DNA from: Prostheceraeus crozeri
Taxonomy: Eukaryota; Platyhelminthes; Polycladida; Euryleptidae
DNA: 64,000 nt
Direction of reading: 5' to 3'
Assembly: GCA_907163375.1 (NCBI GenBank)
Contig: CAJQUW010005533.1
Location: forward strand, 2,195,001 to 2,259,000
Position 1 is the first letter of the stretch. Each line of letters opens with the position of its first letter. The position numbers and the translations under genes were made by a program. Shown in pieces: positions 38,301 through 50,300 of this stretch. The notes under the pieces are model-generated. The model saw only the letters and a list, made by a program, of their open reading frames with translations, searched no databases and had not been told where the DNA came from.

Positions 38301-41300
38301 CATGCAAAAAATTGAAAGAAAACGATAGCTACCATCGTCGTTCAGTGTCCTACCGAATCAAAGTGATGGTTGGACTTAGACTGAGATCAAAATAGAGTAT
38401 ACAACGTATTTACTTACAAATTAATGAGTTCTTGTCACATCACAATGGCGGTGAATACATTTACAAAGAGCTGTTGTTATAGTTTCAAGTGTTTTTTATT
38501 GAAGGTCAACGGAGCTGGCGTTTAATGACAAAGAACTCCATGGAATTAAATCTTAGAAGTTCCTTCGCTTTGTATTATTCATTGTGAATTTCATGAAACT
38601 TTAATCAGGCGAAGGAAACGTGTGGAAAACCAGTAGCCCTACAAATACTTTATTGAAAACTTGACAAAGATGATAAACAACAACAACTTCTAAAAGTGAT
38701 CATTTGTTAAACATCAATAACCCAGTTCATAAGCAGTTCTATTCAAAGTGTGGGAAAACGTAATGGAAAAATACCTAAATGTCGAAGATATCTTAGAATG
38801 TACATATGTCTAGGAATTTCAATTATTTGTTGAATTCAACGAGCCTGATATGCAATGATCTTGTAATTTTTTAAGATCTACAGAAATATTGTGAATCCTC
38901 GGTAGTCATCATTTAAAACCTAAGTAGTAAGCACATTGCAAATTCAAGTGCAAATTGTGAAATGCTGAGTCATCAGGCGGCCGCAAGTGCAAAATGTGAA
39001 ATGCTGAGTCATCAGGCTGAACGCAAGTGCAAATGGTGAAAGGCGGAGTCATCAGGCGGCTGCAAGTGCAAAATGTGAAATGCAGTGTGAGGGACATGGC
39101 CAAGGATGTGTTGGGAGGAATGGGTCCGTGAGGAGAAAACCGCCCCCCCCCCCCCAACGACTCAACTGACTAAATTGGTCGAAAAGACCAAAGTTGTTCA
39201 GAATCATGTGAAACAAACTTCTATCAAGGTTTCAGGTTGAAATTCGTCCAAAAAATTTTTTCGAAAATTTTCACTACGGTGGTCTCGACACTTAGGATTT
39301 TTTCATGAAAAAAAAAAAATTTTTTTTCAAAATGTTGGAATTGAGCTCCGAGACCCATCCCATCGTGTTTGTCGTCAAAAGTTGGGTCGGTGAAGTTTCG
39401 GTGAAAAAACCGCCCCCCCCCCCCAACGACTCAACTGACCAAATTGGTCGAAAAGACCAAAGTTGTTCAGAATCATGTGAAACAAACTTCTATCAAGGTT
39501 TCAGGTTGAAATTCGTCCAAAAAATTTTTTCGAAAATTTTCACTACGGTGGTCTCGACACTTAGGATTTTTTCATGAAAAAAAAAAAATTTTTTCAAAAT
39601 GTTGGAATTGAGCTCCGAGACCCATCCCATCGTGTTTGTCGTCAAAAGTTGGGTCGGTGAAGTTTCGGTGAAAAAACCGCCCCCCCCCCCCCCAACGACT
39701 CAACTGACCAAATTGGTCGAAAAGACCAAAGTTGTTCAGAATCATGTGAAACAAACTTCTATCAAGGTTTCAGGTTGAAATTCGTCCAAAAAATTTTTTC
39801 GAAAATTTTCACTACGGTGGTCTCGACACTTAGGATTTTTTCATGAAAAAAAAAAAATTTTTTTTCAAAATGTTGGAATTGAGCTCCGAGACCCATCCCA
39901 TCGTGTTTGTCGTCAAAAGTTGGGTCGGTGAAGTTTCGGTGAAAAAACCGCCCCCCCCCCCCAACGACTCAACTGACCAAATTGGTCGAAAAGACCAAAG
40001 TTGTTCAGAATCATGTGAAACAAACTTCTATCAAGGTTTCAGGTTGAAATTCGTCCAAAAAATTTTTTCGAAAATTTTCACTACGGTGGTCTCGACACTT
40101 AGGATTTTTTCATGAAAAAAAAAAAAAAATTTCAAAATGTTGGAATTGAGCTCCGAGACCCATCCCATCGTGTTTGTCGTCAAAAGTTGGGTCGGTGAAG
40201 TTTCGGTGAAAAAACCGCCCCCCCCCCCCAACGACTCAACTGACCAAATTGGTCGAAAAGACCAAAGTTGTTCAGAATCATGTGAAACAAACTTCTATCA
40301 AGGTTTCAGGTTGAAATTCGTCCAAAAAATTTTTTCGAAAATTTTCACTACGGTGGTCTCGACACTTAGGATTTTTTCATGAAAAAAAAAAATTTTTTTT
40401 CAAAATGTTGGAATTGAGCTCCGAGACCCATCCCATCGTGTTTGTCGTCAAAAGTTGGGTCGGTGAAGTTTCGGTGAAAAAACCGCCCCCCCCCCAACGA
40501 CTCAACTGACCAAATTGGTCGAAAAGACCAAAGTTGTTCAGAATCATGTGAAACAAACTTCTATCAAGGTTTCAGGTTGAAATTCGTCCAAAAAAATTTT
40601 TCGAAAATTTTCACTACGGTGGTCTCGACACTTAGGATTTTTTCATGAAAAAAAAAAAATTTTTCAAAATGTTGGAATTGAGCTCCGAGACCCATCCCAT
40701 CGTGTTTGTCGTCAAAAGTTGGGTCGGTGAAGTTTCGGTGAAAAAACCGCCCCCCCCCCAACGACTCAACTGACCAAATTGGTCGAAAAGACCAAAGTTG
40801 TTCAGAATCATGTGAAACAAACTTCTATCAAGGTTTCAGGTTGAAATTCGTCCAAAAAATTTTTTCGAAAATTTTCACTACGGTGGTCTCGACACTTAGG
40901 ATTTTTTCAAGTCCAAATGTGAAATGTCGCTTTTTTTTTTTTTTTTGCCAACTTGGACGATGAATTGTGGAGGATTGGAAGTGAATGAAGAGCTCGGGTT
41001 TCTTTTAGCGGCAAGACCGCACTTTGTTCTCTAGGATCTCCTCTTTTCAGATGCGTGACAGGCTCCGTTTCCAAATGAGAGCCTGTTAAAAATCGAGTTT
41101 TTGTGCATTTTCCAAGATTTTGGAACTTTTTGAAAAAACGACAGAGTTTTTTCATCTCGGCTTCTGGTCATCGTAGAGGGTCGAGGGATGTCTTAAATGA
41201 AAGGGGAGAGCGAGAAAACGTGACACTCAAAATTTGGAGTCAATCGGAGCACTAGAACCGGAGATAGACGGGTTTAAAGTTTTTGGATGATGGGTGTTAC

Positions 41301-44300
41301 GTCATCAGCTGATCGCCACACACTATATAAGCTGGGAACCGACAGAGACTTGTCATTAAGACGAGAGCGATTGTCAGAGGTAGGTCGTCTCTCTGAGCTC
41401 CGATGATAGCTTCGGACATTCCAAATCCCCGGTTTCTGTAAGAAACCGACTTAGAAAATTTCATTGCTGAACTCAGCTAAGGCGTCAGACTTAGAGGTTC
41501 GCCAGGAGATGGCCTTCGTCTCCAGGCCATAAAAGACTCCAAAACTTTAAAGGCTTGTAACTTTGCTTCTACAAGTCCGTTTGACTTGATTCAAAAAAGG
41601 TTCGGTTGCTATTGACCTGCTTTAAGTGATAGACTACTTATAAAATGTTGTAAGTAGTGCTAAAAAGTTGAAAAATTTAAATTCACTAGTTTTGGAGGTT
41701 TTCTGGGGTTTTCGACCCTGCTGAATTCAACTAAGACATTTACAAAGTTGTCAGAGGCGAGCTTCGGCTCGAGACTTGTTTCCTGATGTAAATAACTCCA
41801 CCGATTTTCATGTCAAAATCGGGGCCCGGATACCAACACAGTGACATGACGCACGCTCTGTCCGCTCGAGGTTGGATTTGTGGGTCGAGGTCTTGGAGTT
41901 GGGATAAGATCCCCTCTGAGAAATGCCTGTGACGGATTCATCAGCTTAACTTGTCTTTCCTCTAAGCGAAGTTGTCTTTGTGATAGCACTGGGCGACTAT
42001 CGATTCTGTCTTTGTATAGCATGGGCCTTCACGACTGATAGCCCAGTAACTGTCGATGTGTTGTCCAAATTTGGTAAAAGCGTCGTTGTCAAGTTAAAAG
42101 CATGACTAAATTTAGAAAGACCAAGGCAAGGCTTTGTGTCGGGAGGGTATATAAGTCACTGCTTCTCTCTAGGCTTCACTCCTGTTTCAAGTTGTAAGAC
42201 GAACGGTGAGTGCTCTGTCGAAGTTTGCTATCAAACTTTGAAATATTTAGAACTTAGGATTATTCTGTCTTAATGCAGATACAGTAATAGCTTCACATAA
42301 ACGTTTTTATCAAGCTGTGACTTTAGATGAGATCCTTTAACGATCTCCTCTTATGAGCACTAAAATGTGTCTCAATTTAACACATTATTTCTTCTCTTTT
42401 CAGTTTGAAAATGACGAAGGAATGCAATAAAAAATTACAAATTTTTAAGTGTAGTTGCGGCATGCCCTTCCGCGGTGACCGTTTCAGGCGCCACGTCTTG
42501 GCGAGAGTGACGAAGGGTGAGATGAAGCATGATGATGTGTTGATGGTGATGTATTGTGTGTGGTGTGATGTTCGTTGTAGTGCGTATGATGTCGAGTTTG
42601 TGAAGGCTCATGCCAATTGTCCTCTGCGTGTGATTGGGAAGGAAATGATGAGTCAAGTGTTGAGTGGTGAGCGGGGGAGCGCATTTGTTCAAGGCGAACC
42701 AGTACGTTCCCCACTCGTGAATGTGGATTTGGATGATGATGAAGTGGCGAGTAAAGTAAAGAGGAAGTTGATTGTCGAGAGTGATGATGATGATGACGAT
42801 GAGGCTATGGAGAGCGTTGTAACGAAGAAGGGGTGTGTTGAGAGGTTGAGTGATGATGTTGAGCTTGAGCGAGCTGTCGCGTCGATTGAGCCACTGGCAA
42901 AGCCACGGGCTCAATCGTCGCCGAGAGATGAGCGTGTGATGCCTAATTGTGTTGTGAGAGTGAGTCAGTCGAGTGTGCCGAGTAAAGTGGTGTTGACGAA
43001 GAATGATGCGCTGGCGTATGGGAATGTGAGGAATGAGTGTGACAGGTTGCAGGGAAAGTTGAATGCTGCAAAGTGTACGTTGAAAGAAGTGACTGTGGAA
43101 AGGGATCGCTTGAAGAGAGAGTCGGAGGACTTTGCGAGTGTGAAGAGAGAGTTGTTTGAGGCGAGGCAGAAGTTGGTGAATGAGAGAAAGTTGAGGGAGA
43201 CGCTTGAGTCGAAGTTGGAGAGTTGTGAGAAGTCGGTCTGTCGAGAGCGTGAGTTGAAGGAAGAGGCGATGGAACGAGTGAGAGTGTTGGAGCGTCAGTT
43301 GAGTATGCAGTCGGAAGTGTCGCCTGAAACGGTCACCGCCCTTCACATTCCTGTGGTGGGCTATGTCCCGGAGCGGCCATTAATTTATGGAGATGTGACT
43401 CCTGATACATCGCAAGAATGTTTTAACTGCACGGATGTCCGATGTTATCACATCAAAATACATCACAAGGAGGACATCCGTGTAGATTATAGGAAGCCGC
43501 ACAAATTTCGTAAGTATTATGACTGGAACATAACATTGTACCATCTTTCTCATTCTTACTTCTTTCATTGCAGGCCAACTGAAAAAGTCATAAGCCCACC
43601 ACATCCCACGTCCCGAGAACGACCCATGGGCTCTCTTAAGGGCCAACCTTCTAATGCAGCTAAAGCGGTCCCAAGCCCGCCACATATCTACGGATATGGA
43701 ATGCAGAGGGGAAGAAAAATGATGAATGGAATGAAGGGAGGACATTCATGCGCCACACGCAACACAACAGACTTCTCTCTTCGCTAGTGAACAAGCTCTT
43801 GTCAGTGTCATCAGAAACTAACATGTTGTACAAAGGTTTTACTGCAGCACAGGTTGATGTATAGTTAGAAAAGTTTGATCATGATGTTTTATGAAACACA
43901 CATGTCATAAAATGTAAGCGTTAGTGTAGTCAACTAGTTTTTACTACAACTCATGTTAGAGAAAGTAAAGTCTGATCATCGAAGTTGTATTCGTGAGTGT
44001 CATCAGAAAGTGTAGCATGGTTTGAAAAAGCAAAGTTAGTGTAGTCAGAAACTTTATCATGTTGTATAAAGGTTTTACTGCTACACAGGTTGATGTATAG
44101 TTAGAGAGTTTGATCATTGAAGTTGTATTCGTAAGTCTAATCAGAAAGTGTATCATGTTGTACAAAGGTTTTACTGCAACACAGGTTGATGTATAGTTCG
44201 AAAATTTGATCATGGCGTTTTATGAAACACAAGTGTTATGAAATGTAGGCGTTAGTGTAGTCAAATAATATTACCGCGACACACGTTTGTGAAAATAATG

Positions 44301-47300
44301 TTTGATCATTGACGTTGTATGACTGACCGAACTCATCACAGCACTAGAAAGTTTTATCGAAAAGGTTTTACTGCACAGTGTAGATTGTCTTGTAACTTAC
44401 TTTCACAGCACTAGAAAGTTTTATCGAAAAGGTTTTACTGCACAGTGTAGATTGTCTTGTAACTTACTTTCACAGTGTTAGAAAGTTTTATCGAAAAGGT
44501 TTTACTGCACAGTGTAGATTGTCTTGTAACTTACTTTCACAGTGTTAGAAAGTTTTATTGGTGACAGTTGGCAAATGTTTCCCTATTAGAAAATTCAAAC
44601 TCCATGACTGTTAGATTCGCTTCATCAGGTTTACTAAAAGCAGTTTTCTACTGCAATGAGAGTTTAGAATGTTATATGAAAACAGTGTTCACCACAGCAC
44701 TAGAATGTTTTTATCCTTAGTTGAGATCCGGACTGCAGTGTGTAAAATGTTTTATGTGACAGTCTTTTCACAAACGGTGAAGTGTAAATACAGAGTGAAT
44801 CCATCTGTTAGGTGGTCATTAACTTTGGATGTGAAGTAAAGCGAATCTGTGTACAGAATGAATTGAATATTAGACAACGCCTGCAAGTTTTTGACGACTT
44901 GAGTGGTTGACATCAAATCTAAGTTTAACATGTTGGATATAAAAGTGAGATGGATAGGAATAAGTGTTGAATGTTTTATAAAACCAGATGTTGTCACACA
45001 CGTTGAGTGTAATTCCATGACATTGAATCGCGTGGGTTGTAAAGTCCATCATCCAAGGCTAGGCTCCTCTACGGTTGGATTTAGGGTTTTATATTACATG
45101 CGTTAACCGTTCGTGTAGAATATGTGAAGCACATGTTCGCATAAATGCAAATGTTGAAATAAGTTTTGTAAGAAGTCTTTGACAGGTTGTTGTGAAACTT
45201 AGCGAACGTTGAAAAAAGTTTTATGAAATGTTTCTGCAGTCACACTCGTTAGCGTACCAGCTTTACTAAATGTGTTGTTTGCCTTTATCAAATTGAATGT
45301 GTGTGTGTTTTGTAAATAAAGACAGACAGCGTGTTTGCACTCTGCATCGACAGCATACAAGTATAGACATAACAACTTGTTGTTAGTCGAATGCATATGA
45401 GATAGGAAACATTATGTGTGAGATAAAAATCAACCTGCTAGATGAAGTGAAACACAAAAGTGTCACAACTAGTTTAGGGAAATAAAGGAGAACTGTGACA
45501 ACGTTTACACTCATCATAGACAGATGAACATACAAATCTGACATTCAAATGAAAGTCGTAAACATGAACTGCGGTGTAAGAAACTTTATGTCAACAACTT
45601 TATGTTGGTAAAACTTTCATAGATTGCAGGCGTGTTGAAAGCTGATATAAAGACCTGTAGAAACGCATAAGTCTTAGTTCAACGACTCGACCCTTGAACT
45701 CACACAATGAACACGTCTGTGTAGAAAACTCATTGGTAGGAAACAGTATTTTCTGTGCGAATGCAGACGATGTAAACATGACATTTAACATGGCTTGCAA
45801 TAGTCAACATGCTGCCATTCAAAATGTTTATCATGAAACCTATCAGTGAAAAAACCCCTCCTGTGCCCACAAAGAATCATAAGTGCTCTCTGACGCCTGT
45901 CTGTCTCACTAGCCCCTCAGCAGATAGAGTAGAACACAAAGATGAATGACAGCGCAGCCGGTGGGCAATCGTCTGTCGCGCTAGTCCCTCAGCAGATGGA
46001 GTAGAACACAAAGATGTTTGCTCTCTCTCTGGCGCCCGTCTGTCACATGAAACAGAGAGCTATCGCATCTGTCCCAGGATGCAGGAACGTGTCGTAGCAC
46101 CTGGCTGATTCCCACACAGCTCATTGCTATCGCACCGGAAGGGAGATTCACGCGATAAATGCATCTAAGTTTGTTGAGTGGTTGAGGATTGCAGTCAATG
46201 AAAATATGACTTCCCTTTTCGTCCACCAACCATAAGCTTAGAGCGATTTGATTGCGCGAACCAGACATTTGAAAGGCTGTATCATTCTCATATAAAGCAG
46301 AGTCTCGTGCATTTTACTATCATAATCATGTCCGAGAAGCCAACTGCTCAAGTTACCCCATATAGGATTACTTATATGGGTGAAACGTTTCTCTCCGATG
46401 AGAGTGAGGATATAGTATTTCATTTTATGAAATACTATTCCTTGTTCGATGAATCGAACGTCATACCTCCACCCGAATCCTCGATGATGGATCTGCAGGA
46501 ATCTCCAAGTGAGAGCGAGACGGTGGGGAGCGAGGCCGAGATGGCAACCAGCGAGAGCGAGACGGTCGAAAGTGATAACATGGAAAGAGAGGAGATGATG
46601 TGGAGTGAGGACTCGGAAAGTGATAACATAGAAAGTGAGGAAGTGGAAGCGAGTGAAGATGTCATTGTGATATCGGATGATGAAGTAAGAGTTTTACACA
46701 TGCATGCGAATGGCTGTCATCTCAACTCGTTCATGTTTTCTTTCAGTGATGGAGTGAGTGATGGGCGTTCTTTAGTTCATAAAATCATCATGCGCACATA
46801 CAGCACACTGTTTCACCACATTTCCTCCTCGTGAATGCATCATGAGTTCTTATAAGAACTTCCTTCTAATGCAGCTAAAGCGGTCCCAAGCCCGCCACAT
46901 ATCTACGGATATGGAATGCAGAGGGGAAGGAAAATGATGAATGGAATGAAATGGGAGGACACTCTTGCACCACATGCAGCCACAAACACATTTCTATCTT
47001 CATTAAGATGACATTCAAACACTTGAATTCTGATGTGACCTAATCCTTAGATCTCAGTACAGTCAACTCTCTAACGTACTTGATAAACCCATTATCTCTA
47101 ACTTTACAAACACTGAAAGGATTCTAACATGATTTCAAACTTAACAAACATCAACTTTATTTCTAACGTTACAAACAGTGAAATGCTTGTGACACTATTT
47201 TATACTTTACCTATCTTGCAAACACTGAAATGATTCTGATATTATTCCTAACTTTACATTCATCAACTTTATTTTTAACGTTGCAAACAGTGAAGTGATT

Positions 47301-50300
47301 ATAACTTCATTTACATTTCACCTATCTTGCAAACACTGAAAGGATTCTAACATGATTTCAAAGTTTACAAACATCAACTTTATTTTTAACGTTGAAAACA
47401 GTGAAGTGAATCTGACTTCATTTATATTTCACCTATCTTACAAACAGCGACATGGTGATAACTTTATTTCTAACTTTACAATCATCAACTTTATTTCTAA
47501 CTTTACAAACAGTAAAATGGTTGTAACTTTATTACTAAGTCAATCCATTCTATTGAAACGACAAGAAAACAACACAGTATGAGCATGATATGTTATTGAA
47601 ACCCACACAGCTTTTTTGTTATACTACCAATTCATTTCATGTCTTCTATCCTATACACTCAAAACCTGCAACAACATTTGATCTATTACACCTGAAATCT
47701 ATTGACATGTGATACATTACATTAAATTTTCGATATCAAATACTATCATGAAACAACTAGCAGTACCTGACTCTAAACATGCACTGATTCCCACATTTAT
47801 GACATTAGTAATTTTTCTATCATGTGTGACTACATGCTCATCAATATGAAAGGCTTGCAGTGACTTAACTCTTAATGTGTCCATGTCAAGCTTTTGGAAA
47901 TAACTTTTCATGTACAGTTGACCTACAATCAATTTCAACGGATGCTCCAGTCATAGCATGTTATTCCTGCTTTCGCACTCATGGTGTCATGCTGCATCAA
48001 CAAGTTGCTTCTATCTAACTTTTACATGAATAAACCAAATGCCCTGATGCTATATGATACTGTCTGGATATGCTATTGTTGTTTCTTTTAACTATGTCAC
48101 TGATTCAAACAGTTAATCACACTACCTATTCATTAAACTTTGCAATCTCAATCTTTGCTTTCATCGAATATGAACCTCTAATTTACATACAACAACTATG
48201 ATATGTGTTCTATCTTATACACTCAACCAGTAGAGACATTCATTCTGTTACATCCATGAACATGATGTGATAAAATTCACATCATCTCAAAACCCTTTAA
48301 CAGCGCTTGTCTTCAAACATATGCTGAATCCCACACAGCTTGTTTGTTACACTACCAATTCATTTCAATGTGGGCTAATCTTGCATCACTCATTTCATGT
48401 AACACAACTCTTCACTTTAATTATTCCCAGAATGTTACTGCAGTGGTCTCAACACAATCCCTACCATGTATTCTAACACTTTCCTCATCAACTCTTTACA
48501 CACTTATGATTCCAATCACTAAGATACATACAACTCTTCTATTGAACATGTATCAATCACCTTTCAGCTGACCACATCAAATGTAAAGTGTATAACATAA
48601 TGAGCATGCAACTATCTCTCATCAACGATATGAAATCTGTCTTTTCACCATGAGAATTAAGTCTTGCCTTCAAAGTCATTTTATAAAGCGAACATATGCA
48701 TCACGTATTCTATACTAAAAGAGATCGTTCATTTGTATTATCCAAATGACTAAGTCCCTAAATCCAACGGTAGGTAACCCTACCCCTTAGATGATGGACT
48801 TTAGCAATTTAGCTGTGTCATTCACCAATGGCTAAGTTAGTAAATGCATGTATGCACTCTACAACAACAGTTATCATTGATGTATGTTATATAAAACGCT
48901 AAATCTCTAAGTCCAACCGTGGCTGTCATTGCCTGCATTACTATACAACATGTTGCTCTGATGATTCTTCCACCACCCTTACTCTTTCCATTTGAGGGGT
49001 AGTGAAGAAATAAATTCATGACTTCAGGTCAAAAGCTCTCTCTACACACGTTTATATTTTACATCATGTAAAAGATCCTTGCTACTTATCATAGGGGCCT
49101 TAAAACTTTAAACATGATGATTTCATGGCAGTTAGACCTTTGAAGATGTGTGTTGGACACCTTGTCATGAAGTTGAGTTCTCATCAGATGAATTTAATAA
49201 GAGCTTCTTCATTTTCTAAGAAAGATAGAGATCCTTGAATCCAGTGTTTGTGTGTGGCACAGTCTGTAACTTTTCTTTGTTAATAGGGTGGCCTCCAACG
49301 AATTGGTGACCGGGCCCTCGGAAGGACCGATGGAATACTTCGATTACTCGAAGTATTCCGGACGCTGAATTCTCAGCAGCGCCAGATATTCTAGCGCCAT
49401 ATCCCTAAATAAAGGGTTCTCCACAAGCTCATGTGGAATAAGATGGACGGGGCAGCGAATTGCTTCGCCTTTCTCTGCCTGCAAAGCAGCCAGGAGAAAG
49501 ACTTTCCCCATCTTCACCCTGCATCCACAGCGGAGCTCAAGGGTTCGACTCATGTCAAAGAAAGCGATATCGAAAGACATTGCTTCAAACGACTTGTAAT
49601 TGATGAATGAGTGTGAACGTCTCCCTTATATTTCTCACACATTTTCGTAACTGGCTAGCAAGACATTGAAGAATTAAACAAATCGGCAGTGTCCATGCTT
49701 TAACAGCAAATGGTTTCTTGCGCGCGCGCGGAGTGTACAATAACGAATTGTCAACGTGAGAATCCTTTCAGCCGCCCACGATAATCTCTCCGGTGCGATA
49801 GCAATGAGCTGTGTGGGAATCAGCCAGGTGCTACGACACGTTCCTGCATCCTGGGACAGATGCGATAGCTCTCTGTTTCATGTGACAGACGGGCGCCAGA
49901 GAGAGAGCAAACATCTTTGTGTTCTACTCCATCTGCTGAGGGACTAGCGCGACAGACGATTGCCCACCGGCTGCGCTGTCATTCATCTTTGTGTTCTACT
50001 CTATCTGCTGAGGGGCTAGTGAGACAGACAGGCGTCAGAGAGCACTTATGATTCTTTGTGGGCACAGGAGGGGTTTTTTCACTGATAGGTTTCATGATAA
50101 ACATTTTGAATGGCAGCATGTTGACTATTGCAAGCCATGTTAAATGTCATGTTTACATCGTCTGCATTCGCACAGAAAATACTGTTTCCTACCAATGAGT
50201 TTTCTACACAGACGTGTTCATTGTGTGAGTTCAAGGGTCGAGTCGTTGAACTAAGACTTATGCGTTTCTACAGGTCTTTATATCAGCTTTCAACACGCCT

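Larger units (their letters stand above)
38923..46139 (+). repeat. Left inverted arm of the 16.8-kb element (7.2 kb)
   Basis: Mirror of 49789-55678. In order inward: terminal 40-bp repeats, a 267-bp tandem array, an upstream TATA promoter, the arm gene, and AT-rich repeats. For the part inside the array, a left position x corresponds to 95928 minus x on the right. Confidence 0.92.

Noticed and set aside
39305-40382. Repeated frames beginning in A-runs with PPPPP stretches
   Set aside because: Translations of the 267-bp tandem unit through poly-A and poly-C tracts; not genes.
42435-43346. 303-codon His-rich frame antisense to the arm gene (and its mirror 52582-53493)
   Set aside because: Its low-complexity His/Leu/Thr composition is explained by the complement of the Glu/Arg-rich coiled-coil coding strand; no promoter or family.
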